Origin: Falciphora oryzae
Taxonomy: Eukaryota; Ascomycota; Sordariomycetes; Magnaporthales; Magnaporthaceae
Assembly (NCBI GenBank): GCA_000733355.1
Contig: JNVV01000009.1
Span: forward strand, 110,886-174,885
Reading direction: 5' to 3'
DNA: 64,000 nt
Part shown: positions 36,501 through 47,439 of the stretch, piece by piece
Layout of the letters: every line of letters begins with the position of its first letter
Numbering within the stretch: position 1 is the stretch's first letter
The notes under the pieces: model-generated
The model's database searches: none
The model's input: only the letters and a program-made list of their open reading frames with translations
What the model was told of the DNA's origin: nothing
Made by a program: the position numbers and the translations under genes

Positions 36501-38330
36501 CCATCTCGGTGCGGAGAGCGCGGAACTTGGAGGCGCACTGCAGGCGGCAGCGTACAAAGGGCATGCTGCGACCGTGAGACTCTTGCTTGACCGTGGCGCT
36601 GAGATCAATGCCCAATATGGTCGAATGGGCTCCGCTTTACGGGCCGCCGCGTCTCAGCGCCACCTCCATATCCTACAGCTACTCGTCAGCCGCGGGGCCG
36701 ATCTAGACTCGTCATCAGATGAGGCGGATGCGCCGTTACGTCGGCTATATCGGACAGACCCCTCCCCTGGTCCATGTTTAAGGGGCTTTTCCCCGGGACG
36801 GAAACCCTGGGGTTTCTTCTCGATAGCGGCGCTGACATAAACGGGGGCGGCGGCACCCACGGGACTGCGCTGCATAAGGCGTCAGAGAAACTGAAAGACT
36901 TTGAAGCACACTTCCGTTTATTGCTGGAGAGAGGCGCTGACGTCAAAATTCTAGGCGGAAGGTACGGCCACCCACTCCAAGCAGCGTGCGTTGGAAATCA
37001 TAGGGCTGAGGTGGAGCTCCTGTTGAGCAAGGGCGCCGATGTCAACGCAAATGGCGGCGAGTACGGCAATGCACTACAGGCTGCCTGCGCTGTCAAAGGT
37101 TCTTTCGGCTGCAGGCCGGAAATCAGTCTCATAAAACTTTTGATCGAGAGGGGCGCCGACGTCAATGCACGGGGCGGCCGCTTTGGAACGGCCCTACAGG
37201 CAGCTTGCACGGCGCGGGGGCGGCCTCTCGATATCGGTGCTGTGCGGTTTTTGCTAGGCAAAGGCGCCGATGTGAGCATCCAAGGAGGATTGTACGGCAA
37301 CGCCCTGCAGGCCGCATGCTTCAGTGAGCGATACAGAAGTACGAAGATCGAGCTCTTGTTAGAAAGGGGCGCCGACGTCAACGCCCCTGGTGGTGAATAC
37401 GGAAGCGCACTAGCTGCCGCCGCGGCAACGTGTTGCAGGGACGACGCTATAATCCTCAAGCTACTACTAAAGAAAGGCGCCGAGGTTAACATGCAGGGTG
37501 GGCGCTACGGCAATGCGCTGCAGGGTGCTTCTGCGATCGGTCATATAGAAAAAATTCGCGTGCTGCTCGACTACGACGCCGACGTCAATGCCGAGGGTGG
37601 GTATTACGGGACCGCGCTCCAGGCGGCGTGCACGCGGTCAAATACCGATGCCGCGCGCCTTTTGATCGACAGCGGCGCCAACGTCCACATCCAAGGTGGC
37701 CACTTCGGCAGTGCCTGGCACACCGCCGCGGCGGAAACCGGCACCGATCGCCACGCCCTACTGCAGCTGCTGCTCGACCACGGAGTCGACATTAACGACA
37801 CGCGGGGCCGGCGGCACGGCACTGCTCTGCAGGCAGCGCTCGAGTCGACATATGACGATCGGAATCAACACGACCTAGATGACAGGCTTTCCTTCCTGCT
37901 GCACCGCGGCGCCGACGTCAACGTAGGGGGCGGGACGCACGGCTTCCCACTACAGTCGGCCTGTGCGGTCGGCAGCAACAGGGGAGCTGAGTTCCTGCTC
38001 GACAACTGCCCCAACATTGACGTTAATGCACAGGGGGGAGTATTCGGCTCGGCCATACAGGCGGCGGCGCACTCGGGCGAGGTGGGGTTGGTTGAGATAT
38101 TACTGGAGAGGGGCGCTGATGTAAACGCACGAGGGGGCAAGTACGGTAGCGCGCTGAACGCGGCAGTTGTGAGGGGTTTCTGGGATCTTGTCGAGGTGCT
38201 GCTTGCCCGTGGGGCAGAGGACCAGCTGCCCGAGGTCGACGAGGAGTGGCTCGCACGCATCCAGGAGGAGCATGGTCGGGGTGCCGTGGAGCGGTACCAT
38301 AAGTTTCGGGAGATACATCAGAAGGTTTGA
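33555..38330 (+). CDS. Fungal NLR: NWD N-terminal domain, NACHT NTPase, ankyrin repeats
   Basis: STAND-type receptor; fungal NLRs act in non-self recognition and heterokaryon incompatibility (family knowledge). Exons 33555-34112, 34180-34825, 34880-35501, 35568-38330, about 1529 aa if one frame break is corrected. Order: basic N-terminus; NWD/NACHT_N domain (LWNLAYENLREED to MWEDLYVRRYE); NACHT with Walker A HGKPGSGKS rebuilt across intron 2, Walker B VIDALDECP, sensor ILCTSRPES; winged-helix region with RLAHFSVKEYI; then about 17 ankyrin repeats of the form LLLxRGADVNAxGGxYGxALQAA. The frame shifts by one base at C-runs 36759-36767 inside repeat 3-4; one extra C there restores it, and no intron fits. 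The first ATG in frame is 33555, but coding-like Ser-rich sequence precedes it. Pseudogene versus sequencing error is undecided. Confidence 0.88.
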
Positions 38331-38663
38331 TGCTTGGCTTCGATGCCCAGCCCTGGCCGCCCGAGAGATATATCTGTACATGCATACCAGAGATCGAGCA
38401 TTTTTGTTTCCTTGAAGATCGCAGCCCATCCATTACCCCAGATACTAAGCCGAGTAAGCTCCATTCCAAGCCAAGCAAAGATCCCGTGTACCCAAGGAGG
38501 AAGTCTGGCTGTCCCGCCCAGCCAGACACTTCCTGCTCGACCGTAAGACAACGCGAAGCGAAAAGAAAAACCAGCTTCCTTCCGTGCCATTAATTCGCCC
38601 CTTCGTCCATGATACTATTATTACCGCATACAAGAGACAGATCGACAAAACAAGCCTCAACCA
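38331..38663. other. Convergent spacer
   Basis: About 330 bp between the NLR and Mug190 3' ends. No gene; presumably both 3' UTRs. Confidence 0.5.
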
Positions 38664-41600
38664 TCAAACCTCGGTCTCAATCCCAACATCCTTCTCCTTG
38701 TGCTTGAAGATCCCCCCGACCGTGCCCTTGAGTCGGCTCAGCTTGCCGCCGACGTGGTCGACCTGGCGCGCCGCGCGCCACTGCATGACGCCGCGGTGCT
38801 TGCGGTGCAGCTGCTTGTGGTGGTCCTTGTAGTCCTTGAGCCGTCCGCGCACGCCGCCGTCCCCGCTGTCGTCGTCGTGGCCCGCGGTGGCCACCGAGAG
38901 CGCCGCCGTCGTGCCGCCGTCGACGGGCGACCGGAAGATGGTCTCGATCTTCTTGAAGCGCGAGAGCTGCTTTAGAGGCGACAGCTCCTGACTGTCGCCG
39001 CTGCCGTTTCCTCCGTCCTTGCCGTTGTTGTCGTCATCGTCTTCGCCATCGTCAGAGCCGCTCGAGGAGTCGTCGTTGGTGTGCACTTGCAGCCTTTTCC
39101 GCTTGGCCGCCGCCTCCTTGTCTGCCTTCTCTTTGTCTGCTTTGGGTTCCCCCTTCTCATCTGTCTTGGTCTCCCCTCCATCCATGGGCGCATCTCCATA
39201 ATCTCTATCGCCACCATCTTCGTCCTCGCTGTCCGGCTCGGTATCATCCGTCTCATCACCCTCATCATCCTCAACCCCTCATCCGTAATAGTATCCAGAC
39301 ACTCCATGACATTCCGCATATCGGTATTCTTGCTTTGCGATGCGTAGTTCTTGTGGTAGCCTGACAGGCCCCTCCAGAACTTGAGCGTCAGCTCCACCTC
39401 GCCCAGCTCCTCCTCGCCGTCGTGCATGCCGTCGTAGTCGCAGCAGCTCTCGGCGCGGCGCAGGTTGTTCTCGCCGCCCTTCCAGACCTTGAGCGTGAAT
39501 GTACGCTCCTCCTCATCCGTCAGCTCGTGCAGCCAGATGACGGCAAAGGCCGGCGTGCGGTCGGGACCAAGCGCCGACTCGCGGAACTCGATGACCAGCG
39601 CGGACGCGTACCGCCTGCGCACGGGGAGGAAGGTGTTGTCGCGCAGGCGCTTCTCCCGCGGGCACCACTCCTGCCGGCCGTCGCTATTGCTATTGTTCCC
39701 CTTGCCCTTGTCCCCCTTGCCTCGCGGTTGCATCTTGAGCTTGCCCATGTCGGTGCGCAGCTTGATGCAGTGTTGGCGCAGGTCTGCGGGGAGGCTGCCC
39801 TTGCTCGCCTCCCGGACAGGCCCGCAGACCTCGAGGGTGCCGTAGTCCCAACCCATCAGGTTGGGCTCGAGGTTCATCTCGACACTGCGCCAGACGAAGC
39901 TGACGCGCGCGCGGCCGTATCCGATTCCGCCGACGAGCGGGAAGCCCTCGTGGATCTGGCTGCGCTTGGAGAAGATCTTTGCAAGAGGCAGAAAGACGAG
40001 GCCGATCAGGGGGTCGTCTTCTCGTTCGCGCGAATCGCGGACGGCGATCATGACCTCGGCAGTGCGCCAGTCCTTGATGAAGCGCTCAGTACCTGCATTG
40101 AAGAATGGCTTTGAGTTCTTGGGCTTGGTGCGCGTCTTGTAGATCTTCTTGTGGTTGAGGATGATGGTGCAGTAGCTGTCGGGCATGTCGTCCTCCTGCT
40201 CGCTCTCCTCGGCGTAGTCCTTCATGGCCTCGCGGTCGCGTCGGTTGAGCCGCTGCACCTCCAGGCCCGTAATGTTGTGGATCTGGATGCTGAGAATGCC
40301 TGAGACGTGCTCCTCGGAAGGCGGCGCCGATATTATCATGCTGTCCTCTATCTCCTTGTAGTCCTGCGCCTTCTGCTGGTGGACCACGTCGTCGTGAGGG
40401 TCGGCTCCGGACTCCCTGAGCTTGCGCTCCGTCAGTTTCGAGACGTGATCCTTTATCTGCTCCTTTGTTTTAATATCGGGGTTAACGGTTTGCTTGGACA
40501 GCTTCTCCTCGCTGATGCGCGGCTTCGAGAAATACCCGACAGACCACGTCAGAGTCCCCGGCAGCACCTCGTCGGGATCTTGGCCCCTGAATCGATCCTC
40601 CCGGTCCTGCATGCGGTTCTTGGTCTCTTCGCAGGACATGAGGTACTTGAGGTCGATCTCGACCCGGCCGAGATCGTCATCGGCGGTCCACCTGTCCGAG
40701 TCCCACAACTGCAGTCGCAGCTTCTCTTCTGCGTTGAGTTCCTCCGGTGTGACCAGAATGCTGGCGTATTCATGCCAATCCGGCTGCTGCTCGTCCATGA
40801 CTATGCGAGTCGAGGAGACAGGCTTGCCAAACTTGCCCCAAGAGACGGTGACATAGGAATCGCTCGACGCCTCCTTGAAAGGCCCCAGCCCAGTATCGCC
40901 CTGCTTGAACCCACGGGCCTGCTTGATGAAGATCCAGACCACACCACAGCTGAAGGTGTCCTTCTTGTAGTCTTCACCAACCAGCATGTCCTTGAGGTTC
41001 AGCGTGAGGCTCTTGGGGGCGACGTATTCTGCCACGGCGGCATCGACGCTGGACTGTACGAATGACGAGATCAATGGCACGTCCATGATGTTGAGGCTAT
41101 GCTTGGACAGCGGCACACATGACAGGCTGACCCGGGGCTGTCCGAGAAACGTCAGGGTGCAGAGGCTGATGAAAGGCGGGTCTGGCGTCAGCTGGAGGCG
41201 GACCCTCAGGGTGACGATAAAGCCCTTGAGTTCGACCCAGACTGGCACGGCGATGCCTCCCGGGAGGTAGAACTTGATGTAGAGATGCGCGTTCTTGGCT
41301 TTGCTCTTGATGGACTTGCCCGAGGAGCGGCTGCGGTATGCCACGGCCAGTTCCAGGTTGATAAAGTCGCCGTCTTCTCCCTCCAGTCCCTGCTTCATAG
41401 CAGCCTGATCCTGCTGTTCCTGCTGTGTGAGTTGCGCAGCAATGTCCTCGTTTTCACAATTACTCCCATCTTTGCTGCACCTCGGGGTCTTTTGCACCTC
41501 GTCGCCGTCATCGTCGGAGTTGAGCGCATCTTTCGAGTTGTTCTTCTCGGGCCTCTCAAGCTTGCCCTCCGGCGTGACCGTCTGGGAGGCGGCTCCAGTG

Positions 41601-42877
41601 GGTAGCCAGCGGATACCCAGGACCCGGAACGACTCGCTTCCCTGGCCCATGTCCTCGACGCTGACCATTTTGATGACGCGCGGCAGCGAGGCCTGCATGA
41701 CATCCTCGATCATGTCGATCATGGAAACGAAAAGGTCGGGGTTAATCAGGGGCCAGATGTTGGAGAAGAGGCTGTTTAGCCACTGCGTCGACTCTGGGAG
41801 CTCGACCTCGGAGCTCACGACCTCGGCCTCCCCGCGGCGCGCGGCGTCCCAGGTCTCGTCGTCGAAGAGAGCGGCGACCTTGTTGCGCATCCATGCCCCA
41901 ACTCCCATAATGCTCGCACCGACGATGGCGCAGCAGATGCAGACAAACACGGTGTTCGATATGTAGCCGTAGAGGGTTCCGATGATGCTCTTGGGACTCT
42001 CGACCGGGCCCCTGCACAAGAACGACACCACGGTCGCCGTCAGTACGGCCGTGATGGCGAGGCCGGCGACGAGCGCCTGCTGGTATATCTTCTCGAGTTC
42101 GTGCCTGAGCTCGTCGAAGTCGGGCGGCGGGAACATCTTGAGCATGCCATTGTACGACCGCTGCAGCTCCTTCTGCTCGATATCCAGCTCCTCGTCGGAC
42201 TTGGTAGCGCCACGGAGACCCATGGCTGTTCGGTGATCGGTCCCCGGCTCTGGGAGGTTGTGCTTGGCCGATCGCAGGTCCTTATCCGTGTGGTCGTGGA
42301 TGATGATGGGTAGGTGCGTGACGGGATCGGTGACCTCGCGCCCGCCGCCTGTCCCTTTCGTCTTCTTCATCGCCTTGCGCTTCTCTCGGGGGTCGATCGC
42401 CGACGCCGCGGCCTCGGTGGCCGATTTCTGCTGCTTGTTTTTCTCATCCTTGCTTTTGTTTTTACTCCTGCTGCGGCCCTTGTGGCCATCTTCTCGTTCT
42501 CTGCTATGCTTGCTCTCCTGCTCCGCGTCGTCGTTGCTCGGAACGCCGCTCTCATCGCCGGCCTGGGCCTGTAGCTTGTCGACCTCGCGGGTCTGCCGAT
42601 CGTCGAGATGACGGTTAACCGACGGGAATGGGTCGTGGCCAGACTTGGGCCCTTCTTCCTTGAAAATGGCCTTGACAGAGTTTAAGGCGCGCTTCGGCTT
42701 CGAGTCGTCCTCGGGTCCATGCTGGGCCTCCTCTGTCTCGTTCAGCTGCCCCTCCAGTTCCTTGCGGTGTTCCCTGTAGCCGTGGATGGTGGGGATCGGT
42801 CGTCTGCCCGAGTGCGGCTTTGTGTAGAGACGCCGGCCGGCGCCTGCCTCCTGCTCGAAGTCGGCGGTTGGCGGCAT
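38664..42877 (-). CDS. mug190: Mug190-like SMP/C2-domain membrane-contact protein
   Basis: Intronless, about 1404 aa. Related to tricalbin/extended-synaptotagmin proteins that tether ER to other membranes and move lipids (family knowledge). Order: long charged N-terminus with KR-rich stretches; two adjacent hydrophobic helices (about residues 270-340: ALVAGLAITAVLTATVVSFL and an ISNTVFVCICCAIVG segment); SMP domain beginning ESTQWLNSLFSNIWPLINPDL; C2 domain starting GVVWIFIKQARGF; a second C2-like domain starting GILSIQIHNITGLEV; acidic and Lys-rich tail. The frame breaks at the G-run corresponding to 39275-39278; one extra base joins the first 1,200 codons to an acidic then basic C-terminal segment ending at 38664. 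Reading on without the correction gives an Arg/Met-rich tail that is implausible. Named from fission-yeast Mug190 by domain order. Confidence 0.85.
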
Positions 42878-44410
42878 GTTGGATGTGGGAGGCGATGGCG
42901 GTCATTCACGCTGTCACGGTTGGCCGCAGTGACTATCAAGTTGTTTTCGTTCCTTTTGTTCGCTGGCTAGGCTGCCAAGGCGTGCCCAGAGCAGGCTGAC
43001 GGACCCCGCGTCGGGCTCAACCTGGAGTTGTCAACCCAGCTCGTCGCTGTGGTCGGGTCTTTGAGGGAAATCGTCGTCGTCTTCCTCGCCGTCGGCTGGG
43101 AGTCTCGGCGGCGCGGAGACTTCTACCAGTAGATGGAGAGACGGTTCGCCGAGACATGGCTTGGACTTTTTCACAGAGGTCTGCTCGCCGTGTTTGCTTG
43201 CGTGATAAGGACTCAGAGCTGAGGTCATAAAGCGGCACTTGGAGCACAGGCGCGATGATGTCAGTAGGAGCCCTTGCGAAACATGGTTTGGCAGTGTCTC
43301 CAGGGGCCTTAAGTGTGGTTGCCCCGCCTGCAGGGGCTTGGCTGCCACGCTACGCCAATCAGCAGCGCCCGCACGGGAACTCGGCAGGAAACAATGTGGG
43401 TGGCATCGCGGGTCAATGACGGGCATGTTGATCTGTTGTCGGCCGGTTCGGAGCCGCTGTCTTTCCGTCGCATGGCATCCATTGATGATGCTGGACGCTC
43501 TGCAATCATGCCATCGGCAAACCTGCTCTAGGCCACTCTGGCCCTCCTTCGTTTCTATTATAGTGTCCCTCCCCACGGGCGCCCAATGCTTGGTTCCTGA
43601 CATCCCGCGAGCGCGTTGCTTCGAAGCCCACATCACGTCGTCATCCGCGACGTGGACCCTCTCCATTCCACTCTCAAACGTTATCTGAATACCACCAAAT
43701 GCCGCCCAATGTTTATCGATTGAGCTATGGGACTCTGGATAATGTTCTTGGCACTACTATGCATCTAGACGCACCTAAAGACATGCTTGAAAGACGCGCC
43801 GTTGTTGATGCGAGTCTTCTACGCGTGTTCGGCTAAACATTCCCTAACCCTTTGGCGTATGGAGGCTTCGCTCGCTGCGGTTGCTCCCGCAGACGCCCAT
43901 CCAATCGGCAGCAACAGAACAGCCACCAGGATCCAACGACGCAGCAATTACTGAACATCCGAAATACATGCATGATTAGTGAACGATATGCGCAACGAGG
44001 AGCTGAGCAGACACCTAGGCCCACAGTTGCCGTCGGGTCGGGCTTTGAGATTTATCGCAGCTGCAGCTCGCTGACAAAGGATCGGGTGCATATGGATCCT
44101 TTTTCACGGTGTCTGAACGGATCCTGAGGCCGCAAATATGTAATCAAATGTTTCTTTGTCATCCTAACACAGCATCACGGTATCAGTCAATGGCCTCAGC
44201 GGGTGTTCCATATGCGACGTCGACAGCGTGCTAGCCGTTTCACACCAACAGACGATATACTGACTGGCGTATATATATCTGGACGCAGCCATGCCCTGAA
44301 TAGCCGCGTCCTCGAGGGGGCCAGCCATCAGGCAAGTGCTAGCTTCATACCCCTTTCACTGATACCCAGAACCAGATCAGCACCGCCGTCAAGCCTCTGC
44401 TGCAGCCGCC
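42878..44410. other. Intergenic region between divergent genes
   Basis: Promoters of Mug190 (minus) and the NmrA-type gene (plus). An open frame at 43239-43688 was considered but has no coding features. Confidence 0.5.
44269..44277 (+). promoter_or_regulatory. TATA box of the NmrA-type reductase
   Basis: Nine-base TA alternation (TATATATAT) about 135 bp before the ATG at 44411, in otherwise GC-balanced DNA; a good core-promoter TATA candidate. Confidence 0.55.
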
Positions 44411-45325
44411 ATGTGTGCCTTCAAAAATATCCTCCTCGTCGGCGCCGGCGGATCCATTGGCAGCGTCGTCTTCGACGCCCTGCTCAAGGAGCCCAGCTTC
44501 ACCGTGACAGTCCTCCAGCGCGCCTCCTCCAAGACCGCCATCCCCGACGGCGTCCGATCCATCAAGGTGGCCGACGACTACCCCGCCGCGGAGCTCGAGG
44601 CGGCCTTCAAGGGCCAAGAGGCCATCGTCAACTGCATGACCTCGCTCAGCGTCAGCGACCAGTTCCGCTTCATCGACGCCGCCATGGCCGCCGGCGTGCG
44701 CCGCTACCTGCCCTCTGAGTATGGGCTCAACAACATGCACAAGGACGCGCAGGCCCTCTCGACCGTCTTCCGCGACAAGGGAAAGGTCCAGGAGCACCTG
44801 CGCGAGCTGGCCGCCGCCGGCCGGATCGAGTGGACCTCGGTCAGCTGCGGCATGTGGATCCGCTGGAGCCTGGCGCACGAGTTCCTGGGCCTGCACCTGA
44901 AGGAGCGCCGCGCCGTGCTCTGGGACGACGGCGAGGGGCTGTGCAGCTGCACCACCGAGGAGAACACGGCGCTGGCCCTGGTGCGCGCGCTGTCCAAGTA
45001 CCCGGAGGAGACGCGCAACCAGAACATGCTGCTCAGCGACCTTGTCGTCTCGCAGCGCCAGATGGTCGCCGAGCTGGAGCGCCAGACGGGCGGGGAGCCC
45101 TGGAAGATCGAGAAGCTGGACAGCTACAAGTTCATCGAGGAGCAGCAGAAACTGGTGGAGGCGGGCAACGTCGGGGCGACGTTTGCCCTGATCGAGACGG
45201 GCTTCCTGACAGGTCGGTACGGTGGACACTTGGAGCTGGAGGGTGAGATCTTCAACGAGAAGCTGGGTCTCAAGAAGCATACGCTGGAAGATGTGGTCGC
45301 GAGTGCCCTGAAGGCACTGCAGTGA
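44411..45325 (+). CDS. NmrA/isoflavone-reductase-like NAD(P)-binding protein
   Basis: 304 aa, one exon. Atypical short-chain dehydrogenase fold: N-terminal strand-loop LLVGAGGSIG (GxxGxxG dinucleotide site, residues 8-17), then VNCMTSLSVSDQFRFIDAAMAAGVRRYLPSEYG, the usual NmrA/PCBER block. The protein ends in a helix-rich C-terminal substrate domain. It resembles the CipA/isoflavone reductase-like group of secondary-metabolism and stress oxidoreductases in fungi; substrate unknown. No biosynthetic backbone gene lies nearby, so no cluster is inferred. It is preceded by a strong TATA box, suggesting regulated expression. Some family members are sensors that lack enzyme activity, and sequence does not decide this here. 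Confidence 0.88.
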   Translation: MCAFKNILLVGAGGSIGSVVFDALLKEPSFTVTVLQRASSKTAIPDGVRSIKVADDYPAAELEAAFKGQEAIVNCMTSLSVSDQFRFIDAAMAAGVRRYLPSEYGLNNMHKDAQALSTVFRDKGKVQEHLRELAAAGRIEWTSVSCGMWIRWSLAHEFLGLHLKERRAVLWDDGEGLCSCTTEENTALALVRALSKYPEETRNQNMLLSDLVVSQRQMVAELERQTGGEPWKIEKLDSYKFIEEQQKLVEAGNVGATFALIETGFLTGRYGGHLELEGEIFNEKLGLKKHTLEDVVASALKALQ

Positions 45326-45742
45326 TGGACACTGCGCGCAGGACGAGAAAAGGTTGTGGCTGGGAAGGACATCCGCTATTGGCGCAGCACACAGGTGACG
45401 ACGATGTAAGCAAACATCGCAAACAGGCTATGCAGGTATTCTCTAAATGACATCTAGGGGGTGGTTCACGCCCCGGCGATGGTACATCTACCTTCCAAAC
45501 GTTCGACCTTCGCGTGCAGGCTCAGACTTGTGTGTAAGCTTCCTCAGTGCGATTGGGCATGCTCGACTGGCACATCCGGCACTCCGTGAAGGGTTTCGAC
45601 CCGCCGAGGCGAGAAGTAACACACAGTCACAGAGATACTGAAAGGCCGCGTCGAGCAGTCTTCCACGCTCGGAAGTATCTAATCTTGTGTGTGTGTGTGT
45701 GTGTGTGTCATCATAGCCATGGCCTTGAGCGCAACGAGGGGA
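45326..45742. other. Convergent spacer with microsatellite
   Basis: Between the NmrA-type gene and the deaminase 3' ends. Contains the TG repeat at 45686-45708; otherwise no signal. Confidence 0.5.
45686..45708. repeat. (TG)11 microsatellite
   Basis: Perfect TG dinucleotide repeat of about 23 bases, 35 bp past the deaminase stop codon (minus-strand gene). Likely length-polymorphic. Confidence 0.97.
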
Positions 45743-46474
45743 TCAAGCAGGCTGGCAATCCCAGTCCTCGACATCGCGGCGGGCGGCACGACACCCGGGA
45801 GGACAAGAAGGCTGCTGGGTGGAGCCCTCCCCAAACTGCCACGCAAAGTAAACATCAGTCTCCTCCTCCAGAACATCCGACACGAGCGCCGTCGGATCCC
45901 CGCCCAGGCCCTGGCTCCTCGCGAATACCTCATCGGCCCTAATGTCGATCTGAGGCCAACCCAGCGCCACCAGCCTCGGCACACTCGTGCCAAAGATGAC
46001 CTCGCGCAGCCCGGCCCAGCGCGCGGCGGCGGCGCACATCGGGCACGGCTCGGCCGTCGTGTACAGCGACAGGCCGCGGAGGGCGCGCCGCGCCGCGCCG
46101 GGGTCTAGGCTGTGCGGCGGGCGCTGCAGGTCGCGCACGCAGGCGCGCAGAGCGGCGACCTCGCCGTGCAGCGTCGGGTCGCCCGTCGTCGCGATGGCGT
46201 TGACGGCGGCGCAGACGAGCGTGCCGCGGGGAGGAGGGCAGCCCTGCTCGACAGCGGCCGCTGTGGGAGCGTCAGTGGTGTGGTTGACGACGACGGTCGC
46301 AAAGGCGGCGAATGGGCAGGGCGAGCCGGTCTGTTCCTTGAGTGTGGCGATGGCGCGCCGCATCCAAAACTCTCGCGTGGCTTGGAAATCTCCCTCTGCC
46401 GTCGCAAGCACAGCATGGGGCCAAATGGCTTGCGCTAGGGTAATCAAAAAGACAGAAAACAGGAGGGGATGCAT
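45743..46474 (-). CDS. Cytidine/guanine-deaminase-like protein with N-terminal signal sequence
   Basis: 243 aa, one exon. Zinc deaminase core: LHGEVAAL with zinc His103 and proton-shuttle Glu105, and EPCPMCAAAA with zinc Cys144 and Cys147, the pattern of the CDA/tRNA-adenosine/guanine deaminase group. Residues 1-24 (MHPLLFSVFLITLAQAIWP...) are a strongly hydrophobic signal peptide, unusual because most of these enzymes are cytosolic or nuclear. A HTTDAPTAAA insert lies between strand 1 and the HGE motif. C-terminal Cys (CPPGC, DWDC) could form disulfides in a secreted protein. Substrate is unknown; related fungal proteins are annotated only as deaminase-domain proteins. Convergent with the NmrA-type gene. 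Confidence 0.85.
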   Translation of the reverse strand: MHPLLFSVFLITLAQAIWPHAVLATAEGDFQATREFWMRRAIATLKEQTGSPCPFAAFATVVVNHTTDAPTAAAVEQGCPPPRGTLVCAAVNAIATTGDPTLHGEVAALRACVRDLQRPPHSLDPGAARRALRGLSLYTTAEPCPMCAAAARWAGLREVIFGTSVPRLVALGWPQIDIRADEVFARSQGLGGDPTALVSDVLEEETDVYFAWQFGEGSTQQPSCPPGCRAARRDVEDWDCQPA

Positions 46475-47106
46475 GGCCTTCGTCGTGTTATGTCGGCGCT
46501 GAACCAGCGCTCAGGTGGGTGGTGACTGGAAAATATCTGATGTGACGGAGAGGAGATGTGGAATTTTTCTGAGCTTCCATTTCCCTCGCCAGGCTTTTTC
46601 TACCACGCTGGTAGCCCCAGTGACGGCACTAACAGTGACTGGCAGCTGGCAGCCAGCCTCCAGCCTCCAGCTCAGCCGTTCAGTCAAACCTCGGGCATCC
46701 AACAAACAAAAACATTGTTCGTTCGGATGTTTGAGTCCTATTGTCCAATTTCAGGAGCCTTTTTGTCTGCAATGGCAAAACTGCCGAGACCCTTGCATGA
46801 TGTCACCATGATCGCGCCACGAGCAGCCACCGCCCGCCAGCGCTACCGAAGGAATGAGATCACCATTCTTCGTGTGGGTGAAGATTGATTGATAAAATAC
46901 CCAGTACCCCTTTGAGCTCCTCTATCCCTCCTTGACGCATCATCCACCTTCACAAGTAACGACCCCTGACCACATCGCCAACGCACTCAGCCAGACTTCC
47001 CGTTGCGCAAGCACAGTCATTCCAAAAAGCCGCATCGCACCACACTGCTCCAACTCACGATATCATCCGTCACGAGTGGCACAGCGTCACAAACGAGCAA
47101 ACAGCC
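46475..47106. other. Intergenic region
   Basis: Divergent promoters of the deaminase and the small membrane-anchored protein. The stretch near 46880-46900 (GATTGATTGATAAAATACCC) is the most AT-rich part and could hold a TATA element for the downstream gene. Confidence 0.45.
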
Positions 47107-47439
47107 ATGGCCTCAGCGGCACGATCGCGTCTCCCCCTCGCCCTCGTCGCCCTCACGGTGGTGGGCGGCGGCCTGTGGTGGCAGACCTCGGGCGCCCGGC
47201 AGCAGCCCAAGAGCATCACCGAGCCCAATGGCACTAGGGGCAAGGAGCAAACGCTGCAACAGATGGCGGGCATCGGCGGACGGTCGGCGCGTGGACGAGA
47301 CGACATGCAGCAAGACGACCCCAAAAACACACGCATCATGACCAGCGCGCCCGACGTGCACAGCAAGAAGAGCCCGGACGAGGACAGGAACGGCTCCTCG
47401 TCACAGGCCGAGGTTCTCGGCAAGCCTGGAGGGAAATAG
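47107..47439 (+). CDS. Small protein with N-terminal membrane anchor, unknown
   Basis: 110 aa in one exon. Residues 1-8 are basic (MASAARSR), residues 9-25 form one hydrophobic segment (LPLALVALTVVGGGLWW), and the rest is hydrophilic and disordered-looking with many Lys, Asp, Gln and Ser. This layout fits a small mitochondrial or ER membrane protein anchored by its N-terminus; a mitochondrial targeting role for the Arg-containing start is possible. No cysteine or catalytic motif. Evidence for coding is the anchor, the Kozak-like start (GCCATGG) and GC-rich third positions. No family recognised. Confidence 0.55.
   Translation: MASAARSRLPLALVALTVVGGGLWWQTSGARQQPKSITEPNGTRGKEQTLQQMAGIGGRSARGRDDMQQDDPKNTRIMTSAPDVHSKKSPDEDRNGSSSQAEVLGKPGGK

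Noticed and set aside
36680..36760. An intron in the NLR ankyrin region to explain the frame change
   Set aside because: No consensus donor exists and removal would delete half an ankyrin repeat; a one-base homopolymer change explains it better.
43239..43688. 149-codon plus-strand open frame between Mug190 and the NmrA-type gene
   Set aside because: No domain, no hydrophobic or helical pattern, overlapping frames on the other strand.
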